Source: Chitinophagaceae bacterium
Lineage (GTDB): Bacteria; Bacteroidota; Bacteroidia; Chitinophagales; Chitinophagaceae
Reading direction: 5' to 3'
Assembly: GCA_016721085.1 (NCBI GenBank)
Contig: JADKJI010000012.1
Span: forward strand, 62,001 to 126,000
Length of the DNA stretch: 64,000 bases
The notes under the pieces were generated by a model that saw only the letters and a list, made by a program, of their open reading frames with translations, ran no database searches and was not told the origin of the DNA. Positions within the stretch are counted from its first letter, which is position 1, and every line of letters starts with the position of its first letter. Positions 36,228-45,667 of this stretch are shown here, one piece after another. The position numbers and the translations under genes are program-made.

Positions 36228-37328
36228 TTATCTGTAGAAAGGGATATCCAATAATACGGTTAAATCGATTGTACGGTTGTGTGAAATAGCAGGAGCCCAT
36301 TTTTCAATAGAACGGAAAAAGCGCTCCACTTCCTTGCTTATTAATTCATGAGGCGATTGAAGCACTTTGAATTCGGCCAATTGGCCTTCCTTGGAAATCG
36401 TGTAACTTATTTTTACCAGGCCGGTTACATTCTTGCCATCCAATTCCTTAGGCCAGAAAAGATGGTCGAGCATATAGGTATTGAAATCAACAAAACGGTC
36501 CAGAATCGGAGTCGGTGGTTTCAGGAGACTGCAAAACGAACCTGTTGATTTTCCGTTTTCGTCAAAGCACTCCATATCGACCACCTTGCTGTTTTTATAG
36601 GTCTCAATAGTACTGGGCTGACCATTACTATGGAAGTATTCCCATTTACCTTCCTGAGTATCGAGATTATAAAAACCCTTTGACTCAAGCTGGCCATTCT
36701 CATGCCAACTGATCCAGAATCCATCTTTGGTGGATTGCTTATAATGGCCGCTATCTTTCAGTTTTCCATTGGGATGGAATGATATCCAGGCACCGTCCTT
36801 TGCATTTATAATAGGTTCATCTGACAGTACGCCTGGATTTCGAATTGCACTTACTGGACTATATTTATCTGGTAAGGATTCATCGGATGGATAATTGGCG
36901 ATAGAGAAAAGCTGCCCATTCTCATGCCATGAATACCATGTATTCACCATTTGATTATTTTTCAGCATCCCCGAGTCTTTCAGTTGACCATTACGAAAAT
37001 AGAATTTCCACACGCCTTGCTGAATATTATTAGTATAATTCCCTTCCATGGCTTTTTTGCCTCTTGGAAAGTAAAGAGTAAATGGCCCTTCTTTTACAGT
37101 AAGTTTTTTGTCTTTGAAATAGGCTTTTAAAAGAATACTTGTATCTGGATATACACCCATCATAAACCAATACTCGCCATTTCGAATCGCCATGGCAGCA
37201 TAAGCGGCATCATTTTCTTTAGTATATTCTAATGCTCCGTTTAGGTATTTGCGTAAGGTATCTCCCTTCTGAGCCCTGGTGGCAGAACTTATAATCAAAA
37301 GCAGTATGAAGAAAATAAATTGACGCAT
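36228..37328 (-). CDS. MORN-repeat protein with TonB C-terminal domain
   Basis: 366 residues. A signal peptide (MRQFIFFILLLIISSATRAQ) is followed by MORN-variant repeats to about residue 275 (GVWKFYFRNGQLKDSG, NTWYSWHENGQL, GAWISFHPNGKLKDSGHY, GFWISWHENGQLESKGFY, GKWEYFHSNGQPS). The last 90 residues are a TonB C-terminal fold: TGLVKISYTISKEGQLAEFK and VERFFRSIEKWAPA. A TonB domain without an obvious N-terminal membrane anchor is a frequent Bacteroidota arrangement and is not proof of energy transduction. It starts 1 bp before the stop of the M14 peptidase gene region, so the two are surely cotranscribed. Confidence 0.85.
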   Translation of the reverse strand: MRQFIFFILLLIISSATRAQKGDTLRKYLNGALEYTKENDAAYAAMAIRNGEYWFMMGVYPDTSILLKAYFKDKKLTVKEGPFTLYFPRGKKAMEGNYTNNIQQGVWKFYFRNGQLKDSGMLKNNQMVNTWYSWHENGQLFSIANYPSDESLPDKYSPVSAIRNPGVLSDEPIINAKDGAWISFHPNGKLKDSGHYKQSTKDGFWISWHENGQLESKGFYNLDTQEGKWEYFHSNGQPSTIETYKNSKVVDMECFDENGKSTGSFCSLLKPPTPILDRFVDFNTYMLDHLFWPKELDGKNVTGLVKISYTISKEGQLAEFKVLQSPHELISKEVERFFRSIEKWAPAISHNRTIDLTVLLDIPFYR

Positions 37329-37329
37329 A

Positions 37330-39051
37330 CTATTTTGTTTTCACCCTATACACCGGATACCTGTTGTGATTTGGTTCATAGTAAAGTGAATTCTGATAAA
37401 CAAAGTTAAGCTGCGCACCGCCACTTTTTGCAAAGGCGCTATCTGTTTTTTTACGTTCGTCTAATTTAACTTTTAATTCAGGATGTTCCTTCAGGTACTG
37501 GGCAGCGATATCTTCATATGCATACCCGCTATAACCTTCTTTTTGTCCCAGTATGGCATCAAAGAAATTCCAGGCAAAATAACTGTCATCTGCCGAAGGT
37601 TCCAATACTTCCATAAGGAAGCGATTCCCTGGCTGGTTCATCGGTATATAGTAATCCCCTTTGCGGAATTTTATTTTCTGCATGCTGGTACTTGTCTTCA
37701 CATCACTATTAGGGTGATGCATTTCATACTGACGGGCAGCTGCTTTATAATCTTCGATTTTATAAACTTCCACTTCTATAGTTGTATCTTTTGCAAATTG
37801 TCTGAATGAAATTTTATTGATTTTTAAAAGATCAATGACTGTCCACCAGCCTTGTGGAATTATATAAGCATCTGGTTTTGTTATGACTGTTTTGTTATTG
37901 AAATAATTATAATAGGGTATTTTCTTTTCATAAGGTTTGCTGCGGTCGTAATAAAGTCGGGGTTGTCCTGAAATATCACTCGGTTTTCTTCCTGCTTCAT
38001 ATCCTTTGAAAGTAATGAGATCTGATTTGGTGCGATCGATAGTCCAGCTTACCGGAAAATCTTTTTGTGTTACAGTAGAAGCTTTTGTTTTATCACGTAG
38101 TTCTTTTATCAATGCTGAATTTTCGGTAGCGAAGCTGATCATGGTTTCCATCAATGCATAAGTAGATTTTACCCGCTGATCGTAAGGTTTCAACATATGG
38201 GTCTCTGCAACGAAGGCGAAGGTATGCCAGAGGGTGGCATAGCCACTGCTATATCTTGGTCCATCGAAATAAGCCGTCATTCCTGCGTCAGGAGTATTAC
38301 CTCCGAAACTTACATAAGGTACCAAATCATAGCCCTTATCTTTCATTTTTGAATAGATGCCAGGTTCCATTTGTTTGTGCAGGTAATCGCCCATGATTCC
38401 TCCCAGCTTGCTATGCTGGGAAGTGAGTAATGTCATCACATGCTGGTAATCGGCTCCATTGCTTACATGGTTATCGAGGAAGATATCCGGATCGGTGAGA
38501 TGAAATATCTCTGCAAAACTGCGGGCTTCTTTAGAATCGCTTTTGATGAAGTCGCGATTTAGGTCGAGGTTCTGTGAATTACCTCTGAAACCGAATTCCT
38601 CCGGACCGTTCTGGTCAACCCTATAAAAGGCACTTCTGTTAAGACAGCCACCGATATTGTAAACTGGGATAAAGGCCAGTACTACATTGTCAGGTAGTTT
38701 CACCTTATTGGTTACAATGTCTCTTGCCAACAACATACTGGCATCGATACCATCTGGTTCACCGGGGTGGATACCATTATTGATAAGTATGATTCGTTTA
38801 TTATTCTTACGGATATTCTCAAAATTGAAGTCTCCGTTATTAGCCACAACGGCCAAGTGCAGTGGAAATCCGGCATCACTGGGTCCCATGGTCAATAGCT
38901 TCACCTTTCCAGAGGCGGCATCGAGTTGTTGCCACCATTTGATGATATCGGCGTAGGGAGGCGATTGGGTGCCGTTGCTTTTCTCGAAAAAGTGTTGCGG
39001 GAATTTGGGAATTACTAGTGAGGGTTGTACCAATGAGAAGGGGTTAGCCAA
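37330..39051 (-). CDS. M14-family zinc carboxypeptidase-like protein
   Basis: 573 residues. The M14 zinc site is visible: HPGEPDG (His and Glu ligands, about residue 98), the substrate-binding NLDLNRDF, and the third ligand in FLDNHVSNGADYQH. A clear signal peptide is not seen, so the location is uncertain, though export cannot be excluded. These long Bacteroidota M14 proteins are thought to trim peptides or murein-related substrates. It leads a tight three-gene run with two MORN proteins. A second, larger M14 protein is at 57484-60060. Confidence 0.85.
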   Translation of the reverse strand: MANPFSLVQPSLVIPKFPQHFFEKSNGTQSPPYADIIKWWQQLDAASGKVKLLTMGPSDAGFPLHLAVVANNGDFNFENIRKNNKRIILINNGIHPGEPDGIDASMLLARDIVTNKVKLPDNVVLAFIPVYNIGGCLNRSAFYRVDQNGPEEFGFRGNSQNLDLNRDFIKSDSKEARSFAEIFHLTDPDIFLDNHVSNGADYQHVMTLLTSQHSKLGGIMGDYLHKQMEPGIYSKMKDKGYDLVPYVSFGGNTPDAGMTAYFDGPRYSSGYATLWHTFAFVAETHMLKPYDQRVKSTYALMETMISFATENSALIKELRDKTKASTVTQKDFPVSWTIDRTKSDLITFKGYEAGRKPSDISGQPRLYYDRSKPYEKKIPYYNYFNNKTVITKPDAYIIPQGWWTVIDLLKINKISFRQFAKDTTIEVEVYKIEDYKAAARQYEMHHPNSDVKTSTSMQKIKFRKGDYYIPMNQPGNRFLMEVLEPSADDSYFAWNFFDAILGQKEGYSGYAYEDIAAQYLKEHPELKVKLDERKKTDSAFAKSGGAQLNFVYQNSLYYEPNHNRYPVYRVKTK

Positions 39052-39087
39052 TTTTTCATGCTCAAATTTAGTGAATACAAATCAACA

Positions 39088-39158
39088 ACACGCAGGACGC
39101 AGAGCTCTCTTGTCCCTTTGAGGCAGGAACTCCCTGCGATCTCCTCGTTCTCTGCGGT
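39088..39158. repeat. Degenerate CGCRGAGR-family hairpin
   Basis: Left ACGCAGGACGCAGAGC and right CTGCGATCTCCTCGTTCTCT with TGCGGT at the end still resemble the family but contain indels. It lies between the M14 peptidase and the histidine kinase stop. A CCTTAAACCCTTAAAC-type single arm (39210-39246), the same family as the outer arms at 7034, follows. Confidence 0.6.
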
Positions 39159-39256
39159 AAAAAAACTAAAAACAAAGCCTCTAAGTAATTAATAACGTTG
39201 TAACACTTCAGAACCTTAAACCCTTAAACTTTGAACCTCTTAAACCTAGATAACTT

Positions 39257-41270
39257 CTAAAGTGAAAGCAGGAACGTCGTCCCCTTCTCCTGCTGCTGCA
39301 CAGAAATAGAACACTTAATCGCTTTCGCCAGGTCGCGGATGATATGAAGACCAAGCCCGTGCCTTGAATTGGGTACAACACTATCATCGTATAAAGGCTT
39401 CACTTGTTCTTCTGTAGCACCGGGGCCATTATCTGTGATGGATAGATAAGTATTACCATCCACGGCCCAGGCCTTCCAGACAATACTTGCATTAGGAGTG
39501 TCTTTCAAGGCACTAATGGCATTGCCTGTAAGATTCTGCATTATGGTTTGCAGGTAATTCATATCTGTGATTACCGCTAAGTTGTCGGGCGATTGGAAAC
39601 TGAACCGAATATTCGACTCTTCTGAGAATGAACTCCTGATATGGTCAAAAAGATTGGATACAGGTATAACTGTTGAGCTTGGCTTGAACTGTTCCATTTG
39701 CCCTTTACTCCATAGTAGCATCGATTCCATGGTTTCCAGTAGTGATTCGGCCGACTGAGATATCCGTTGCTGGTGATGTTCTGTTTGCTCTTGGTTTAAG
39801 AGATCTGGTGACTCTTTCTGGAGATGAAGGAAGTTGACCAGGTTGGCAACAGGACTTCTTAAATCGTGACTCAATATGGCGAAGAATTTTGCTTTTACCT
39901 TATTGGCTTCATCCAATTCTGAATTCAATTGCAATAGGGTGGTGTTGGTTTTCTTTCGGGTGCGACTTTGCCAAAACAATAATCCTCCTATGATTGCCAG
40001 GAGCCCAATACCAGTTACCAATGCAATCTGTTGTTTTTTCTGGTTAGCGATAGTCAGGTTATTTATCTCTAATTTTTTATCTCGTAATGAGAGCTCTTTT
40101 TCACTCTCCAATTGGGCAATCTGGTTCTTGATATCCTGTGAATGAAGTGAATCATCAACGGTTTTATATTTTTATAAAGTGAATATGCATTTTTGTAGTC
40201 GGATTGTAATTCGTAAACATCCGATAAAATCAACCCATAGAATGATTCATAATATAGATCGTTGATAGTTTGGCTCATCGAGATGGTTTCTTTCAGGTGT
40301 TTTTCAGCCGATGCCAGTAATTCTTTTCGGCTAAAGCTGGAATTCCCCGGATGCCTTTTCTGCGTTAGGGAATCATTAATGGCAAGGTCAAGATAGGCGC
40401 CTCCGATATTCCCTTTGTTAACAATGGCATTTTGTCCACCTGGAGCTAATTCTTTCCAGATAGGGGTAGCTAAGAATGAATATTCCAATGCCTTTTCATA
40501 ATTACTTTTTTTACTGTTAAGATCGGCCAGGTAATCATATACAAATGCCAACTGACGGTTATTTCCAGTAGATAAAGAGATGTCTTTTGATTGTTCAAAA
40601 TATCCAATGGCTTTATCATAATCTTTGATGGAGACATAATCACCCCCGATAGCACTCAGGGCAATGGCTTGTTTTTCCAAATCATTCTGTGATTTGAAAA
40701 AAGCTAATGCTTTTTCATGGTATTCTAATGCTTTGGAAGTATTGTTCTGTGCGAGATAGATACCGCCGATATTGAAATTGGCCATTCCCTGGGTAGCACT
40801 ATCTTTTTCTCTTCCGCCAATCGAAGAGATTTGAAATAATATTCGGAAGCTTTTATATAATCACCTTTCACTTTATAGATATTGGCAATGGCATTCCAGC
40901 CCATACTGATTCCTTTCGTGTTTTTTGTTTCCTGGAAAATCAATACGGCACTATCCAATAGGGGCATAGCTTTTTCATAATCTCCCAGATAGGTCATGCA
41001 GTTGCCTATTGTAAGATAGAATTGGGAAATCCCTTTTTTGAAATCTGTCTTGATGGAAAGTGCTAATCCGGTTCTTGCATACTCAATACTTTTTGCTGGA
41101 TTGCTTTCAGAATAGCTTCTAGATATTTTATCAATCAGTTTTATCTTAAGGGTATCATCCTTTTCTTTTTCTAACAACACCAACAGCGAATCTGCAAATG
41201 GATTTGTTTGCGAGAAAGCAGTTCTGGTAATGCAACTTAACAATAGAATAAGGATGAGTGTCTTTTGCAT
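39257..41270 (-). CDS. TPR-containing sensor histidine kinase (frameshifted)
   Basis: About 670 residues in three frames (40725-41270, 40069-40785, 39257-40111). An N-terminal signal peptide precedes TPR repeats (ALEYHEKALAFF, KAIGYFEQSKDISLS), then a coiled region, a transmembrane helix (IALVTGIGLLAIIGGLLFW) and a HisKA/HATPase core with phospho-His in AILSHDLRSP, N-box NLTGNAI, G1 DNGPG and G2 RHGLGLHI. Two breaks repair with one extra A each: at 40804-40808 (giving EEKKDSATQGMANFN) and at 40160-40165 (giving KNIKTVDDSLHSQDIKNQIAQLESEKEL). Both are A-run losses. It lies 34 bp downstream of its LytTR regulator and forms a two-component system; the stimulus is unknown. Confidence 0.85.
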
Positions 41271-41303
41271 GTATGCTAATCTTTTAATTGATCCAATGTT
41301 TCC

Positions 41304-41990
41304 CTATAACTTCTTCCCAACGGGGATAGCCATATCGTTTATAATCACTTCGCTATTATGAATCCTGCTTACATAATGTTTTTGTACGGCATAGCTTCTA
41401 TGAATGCGGATGAACGACTTGAAGTCTTTTTCTTTCAGCAAATTGCCCAGACTATTTAAAACGCAATATTTTTTCTGGTTGGTGATAATGCCTGTATAGT
41501 CTTTTAGTGCCTCCAGATACAATATATCTTTTAATTGAATCTTTACCTGGTCATGTCCTTCTTTAATATAAATAGCATCGGCTCCGAGATGATAATCTAG
41601 CAAAGCTGCTTTTTGTCTTACTTCCATGAATTGCTGCAATCGAGACATGCACTTATCAAATCTTTCAACTTTAACAGGCTTCACTAAGAAATCAAGTGCT
41701 TCAAGTTCAAACCCATCCACAGCATAATCGGGATAAGAAGTAATGAAAATACAGGCAGGCACCGTTTTCAATTGTTTTCTGAATTCAAGCCCGTTTATTT
41801 CAGGCATATCTATGTCGAGGAATAAAATATCTGGTGGAGAGGATTTGCTGAATTCTAATGCTTTTAGGGCACTATCAAAAACCCCAAGGATGTTGATGTA
41901 GGGATAGCGTCTAACGAGTGACAGGGTACTAAGTCTGTCAATCTCATCATCATCCACAATGATGCAATTGTAATTTGTAGGAGGGTTCAT
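41304..41990 (-). CDS. LytTR-family response regulator
   Basis: 228 residues. The receiver domain (about 1-120) has the acidic pair in IIVDDDEID, the phosphoryl-acceptor Asp in DILFLDIDMP, and Thr/Lys in ITSYPDYA and VKPVK. The C-terminal LytTR DNA-binding domain has IYIKEGHDQVKIQLKDILYL, then IHRSYAV and the final VIINDMAIPVGKKL. It should bind DNA and is encoded 34 bp before a TPR histidine kinase. The kinase has a HisKA-type H-box rather than the LytS type. Confidence 0.92.
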   Translation of the reverse strand: MNPPTNYNCIIVDDDEIDRLSTLSLVRRYPYINILGVFDSALKALEFSKSSPPDILFLDIDMPEINGLEFRKQLKTVPACIFITSYPDYAVDGFELEALDFLVKPVKVERFDKCMSRLQQFMEVRQKAALLDYHLGADAIYIKEGHDQVKIQLKDILYLEALKDYTGIITNQKKYCVLNSLGNLLKEKDFKSFIRIHRSYAVQKHYVSRIHNSEVIINDMAIPVGKKL

Positions 41991-42105
41991 TTTCAGAAAT
42001 AAGGTCTATTCAAATATAGGTTTTTTTGGGGACGGGGTGGAATGTCGTTCGGCGATTTAAATGGTTGTTTGTCGATAAGAGAGTAATAAGGTAGAAGTAC
42101 AAAGA

Positions 42106-42113
42106 TAGATTTG
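42106..42113 (+). promoter_or_regulatory. -7 element before the surface-protein gene
   Basis: TAGATTTG matches TAnnTTTG exactly and lies 48 bp before the ATG at 42162. No -33 TTG is found at 19 bp. Confidence 0.3.
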
Positions 42114-42161
42114 GTAGAATTGGAATGGTTAGTTACAGTGAATAGAAATAAAACAATTTAT

Positions 42162-43777
42162 ATGAGGGTCTTTTTCTACTTATTAGGAATGTTGATAGTG
42201 AATTCCTCATTTGGGCAGAATGTTGGAATTGGAACTACTTTACCAGGGGCTAAATTGGATATAAATGGAGATGTGATTCTTCGAAATGTAACTATTACAT
42301 TAAGTGATGGACCAAATGAAAATATTAACACTGATACTGCCCGCTTTTCCCATTTTACAATTGTTGGCCCTGCTACTGTATTTGAAATGGGGGTATTACG
42401 GGTGGACATTGATGGAAGGATAGTAACTTTTACAATACATCAGCCTATTTAATGGTGATAAAGCATTTGTCAACTGGTATCCAATACCCAAAAATCAAAT
42501 TCATACAGGAACAGGTATTGATCTCAGTCTTAGCAGTTACAGCTCTATTACGTTTCGGTATTTATCTTTTGATAGCCTTTGGCATATTGTGGCAACACAT
42601 AATGAATGGAATCCTTCTACTTCTGGATTTTGGAATGCCAATGGCAATGACATCTATAATACTAATCCTGGACGAGTAGGCATTGCTACTAATCAACCTT
42701 TGAAATGTTTCATATGGATAGTGAAGTATTAAGGTTGGTAGGAATGTCTGGACTACAGGTGTGTCGAATACTTTCCTCAAGTTTGGAGATAATAATTTTG
42801 TAACTATTGGTGAAGACGAAGCTGATGATCATTGCTAGTAAAGCAAAGAATTCGTATTCAAACCTTCAGGTGTTGGTTATCCGGGTAATGTGGGAATTGG
42901 AATAAGTCCTTCATCAGTATACAAATTACAGGTCAATGGGAATATTTTCGCTTACGGAAGTGGGATTAATTACGGCACAGGTTTTTCGGGGGGAGGCTTA
43001 CAAATATCAGCAAATGACCATCCTAATCAGACGGTATTATTGGATGGTAAAAGTATTCAAGCTTTCGGTGGAACTACCGCTTTTGCGGTACCTACTCCAA
43101 AAGATTTCACGCTAAATCCATTTGGTGGAAAGATTCAGATTGGTACTCTTAGCTCCGCAGCTTCTACATCCATCTCATTTCCAAACCGACTTGGAAACAA
43201 AATAAGTTTTTGGTCGAGCGGGCCAAATAATGATTTCGGAATTGGTTTGAATTCAGGGAATCTTCAACTCTATACTGCGGGCTTTGATCGTATAAGTTTC
43301 GGTAATGGGAATGCCAATAGTTTCAATGAAGCTGTTGGTATTATTTCTGGTGGACCCACGCAAGGAATTTATGCACCAGAGACGGGTAATCTTAATATTG
43401 TTCCATTAGGTATCATTCAATTTTCATTTCGTACAAATGGAACTGGTGTGCAAGATGTGGTTATCACGAATGTTGCAGGCAATATGGCAACAGGTGGTTA
43501 TGGCAATATCACAACTATAAGTGATGATGATTTTATCAGTTTCCTCATCAATTTAGATGTTTTAAAGTGTTCAAACTATTCTACAGTTATTGCTATTGGG
43601 TCCCCTGAATTTAACGGGGTAAATCGATTTATGATTCGAGCCCAAAGTAATATTCTGCGAACAGCTACAGAAGCGGCATTAGAAATCAGGTATGGCGCAG
43701 ATGGTTTTCAGCCTACAGGCAATACATCCGGTTCATTTCAAGGGTTTGGGAAATACATTCTTTATGGTATTAAATAA
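42162..43777 (+). CDS. Exported surface protein with VGIG..KLxVNG repeats (heavily frameshifted)
   Basis: The ATG at 42162 opens a signal peptide (MRVFFYLLGMLIVNSSFG) followed by NVGIGTTLPGAKLDINGDV, a motif typical of tail-fibre-like surface proteins; it recurs later as NVGIGISPSSVYKLQVNG (42881-42930). Reading passes through at least six frame changes between about 42427 and 42848. Most are repaired by one extra base in a homopolymer, for example VNFYNTSAYFNGDKAF around 42427-42452, QPFEMFHMDSEV at 42699 and VGNVWTTGVSN at 42741. From 42848 the frame is open to 43777. The adhesive role is inferred from the repeat type only. It is tightly followed by another damaged gene. Confidence 0.6.
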
Positions 43778-43782
43778 TTTAT

Positions 43783-44584
43783 ATGAAAAACACTTTTTCG
43801 TCTTTATTGATAATTGGGTTGATGCTTAGTTCCTGTAAAAAAGCACCACTGACTCCACCAACCACTGGAACAATTAAACATACTCCTGCTTACATAGCCC
43901 CTGCATTTCAGCCAGGCATGCCATTTAGTTTAACTGAGTTTAATATCTATGACCTTGACCATCCTGAAAACAGCGAGAAGCAATATTTCCGTATTGATTT
44001 TCGCTATACCGATAGTGCTGTTGTTTTGGTATCACCCCGTTCTATTGATAGTATTGCCCTTGGCTGGCCAGCAAGTCAAAGAACTATGAAATGGAGTAGT
44101 GGGGCTGAATTTATTCTGGATGGACTTTCTTATGTCAGAATCAGTGGTGGTGCCTTTCAGCAAGTTGCCTATAATCAAAACTCACCACAGCATGCGTGGT
44201 TAGGAGTTATGAAACAAACTTTAGGAGGTGCAGGATTGCCCGATGGAGAATTGCTATGGTCTTCCAGGTAATCTGCAACTATTCTTCTTAAGCTCCAGAT
44301 TGGCTACTGCAATAAGTGCAAGGGATCCTCAGGGAGTTCCAACTTATCAATTATACGATATGGCTTCTCTTTTTGGTGATGCATTTGCAGCCTACGACTG
44401 GCGTGATGTTTCTCAATTCATTTATTTTAGAAGTCTTTCCCAATTCTATTTCTTCGATTTTAAGAATTGGAAGTATTTCACCATTGGGAAGTTCGATGGA
44501 TTGGCCGGCCCATATATTGGTCATCCTGCCCGAAGCCTGGATAGGTTTGTGAAGTGGCCGGAGGGGTGGGGGAGGAAACTTTGA
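43783..44584 (+). CDS. Putative lipoprotein (frameshifted)
   Basis: A lipobox (LIIGLMLSSC, Cys 18) opens a protein of about 267 residues. The first frame (43783-44271) has FNIYDLDHPENSEKQYFRID and ends soon after LPDGELLW; the second frame resumes within 44228-44270 as CYGLPGNLQLFFLSSRLATA and ends WPEGWGRKL at 44584. The exact break cannot be fixed and is not clearly a homopolymer. No domain is recognised. It starts 5 bp after the surface-protein gene, suggesting an operon. Confidence 0.55.
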
Positions 44585-44654
44585 GTATGTTCAAAAGGTT
44601 CCAGAAGTTCCAGAGGGCTGATTAATTGCAGGCAGTTTGTGATGTAGATATTTT

Positions 44655-44938
44655 ACCGCGGAGACGCGGAGGCGCGTTTTTTTGAGTAAAATTCATTCTG
44701 GATTTTTAACCACTAAGACACGAAGGGCACAAAGAAACACAAAGGGAGTCTGTATAAACAAGATTGTAATAGATATAATACAGTATGGAATCTCTTCGTG
44801 ATTCTTTGTGCCCTTCGTGTCTTAGTGGTTCAAAAAAAACATAATGGACGCGGAGATTCTCTGCGACCTCTGCGCCTCTGCGTGAAAAACCCAAAATAAC
44901 TATTTAGTCGAAAACCGCGTCTCTGCGTCTCTGCGGTG
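44655..44938. repeat. Split CGCRGAGR hairpin containing a second palindrome
   Basis: Left half-arm 44655-44678 (ACCGCGGAGACGCGGAGGCG) and right half-arm about 44914-44938 (GCGTCTCTGCGTCTCTGCGG) pair, but are 235 bp apart instead of about 6. The loop contains a separate palindrome 44708-44830 (AACCACTAAGACACGAAGGG and complement) and a degenerate CGCRGAGR piece (44848-44885). The gap of 445 bp between the lipoprotein and rpsT stops holds no credible gene. Confidence 0.9.
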
Positions 44939-44970
44939 AAATGTACTTTTTAAAAGCTCACATCGATTAC

Positions 44971-45006
44971 AAAATAAAAAAGCACCCCGTCTCTCAACGG
45001 GGTGCT
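44971..45006 (-). terminator. Rho-independent terminator of rpsT
   Basis: On the minus strand: stem AGCACCCCGT, 6-base loop, ACGGGGTGCT (arms 44981-44990 and 44997-45006), followed by TTTTTATTTT. It begins 24 bp after the rpsT stop. Confidence 0.93.
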
Positions 45007-45029
45007 TATGTTTATAAGTTAGAACCGGC

Positions 45030-45287
45030 TTATTTAGCCAGCTTGTTCACGTTCTTTGTAAGACCGCTCTTAAGGTTAGCTGCCTTGTTCTTGTGGATGA
45101 TGCCACGCTTAGCCAGCTTGTCGATCATAGACGCTACATCTTTCAATTTAGCACCTGCTTCAGTGCCAGTTTTGATCGCTTTAAGATCACGAATCGCATT
45201 ACGGGTTGTTTTACCATAATACTTATTTCTCTCGCGGCGTTTAGTAGCCTGACGTACATCTTTCTGGGTAGCTTTGTGATTAGCCAT
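45030..45287 (-). CDS. rpsT: 30S ribosomal protein S20
   Basis: 85 residues, basic, starting MANHKATQKDVRQATKRRER and ending NLKSGLTKNVNKLAK, which is the S20 family pattern. It binds 16S rRNA in the small subunit. A promoter and a terminator flank it closely, so it is a monocistronic unit. Its length is typical. Confidence 0.97.
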   Translation of the reverse strand: MANHKATQKDVRQATKRRERNKYYGKTTRNAIRDLKAIKTGTEAGAKLKDVASMIDKLAKRGIIHKNKAANLKSGLTKNVNKLAK

Positions 45288-45327
45288 GAACTGAAATGTT
45301 TTTTATTCCCTGTTAAAATTAGGGAGG

Positions 45328-45358
45328 CAAAGGTAAGCCCTGAAGGCAGAACTACCAA
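45328..45358 (-). promoter_or_regulatory. rpsT promoter
   Basis: On the minus strand: TTG (45356-45358), 20 bp, TACCTTTG (45328-45335), an exact TAnnTTTG match. The predicted start is about 33 bp before the ATG. Confidence 0.6.
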
Positions 45359-45469
45359 AAAATCAAAAAACTAATTTTCATTTGTTGACACATTGTGTAA
45401 TTCCTTTGTATAGTATTGATTTTCAGCGAAAAACAATCTTATCCCTTACAGTGAATTCTATCAGAAAAT

Positions 45470-45492
45470 TACTTTTCGCCTTCCCGGTTATA
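45470..45492 (+). promoter_or_regulatory. Shared 23-bp motif upstream of sucA
   Basis: TACTT, two bases, then CGCCTTCCCGGTTATA. The same arrangement occurs at 48596-48618, 19 bp before odhB, matching at 21 of 23 positions. It lies 176 bp before the sucA ATG. An 11-bp inverted pair (AAATATCGGTT at 45504-45514, AACCGATATTT at 45629-45639) follows in the sucA leader. Confidence 0.5.
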
Positions 45493-45667
45493 TCCTGTAT
45501 TTAAAATATCGGTTTTTTTGAATTTGTGTTGCCCCCTCCATCGCCATTTTTGCGCCTTTTCGTAAGCGGGAAATCTTTCCAAAAAAGGTGGTTATCAGGC
45601 CTTCAGCTACTTTGAGTTACGGCATTTTAACCGATATTTGCCTTCCATTCTACAATTGCCACTTTAC

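Noticed and set aside
33291..37328. Type II toxin-antitoxin system (YwqK name)
   Set aside because: All three proteins have signal peptides or MORN arrays and no toxin-like partner is adjacent. The name comes from automatic transfer.
42176..42780. Separate small genes in the frame-shifted region (for example 42452-42679)
   Set aside because: The longest frame here is out of phase with the family-like sequence. A better frame runs across 42442-42698 and joins the surface protein after homopolymer repair.
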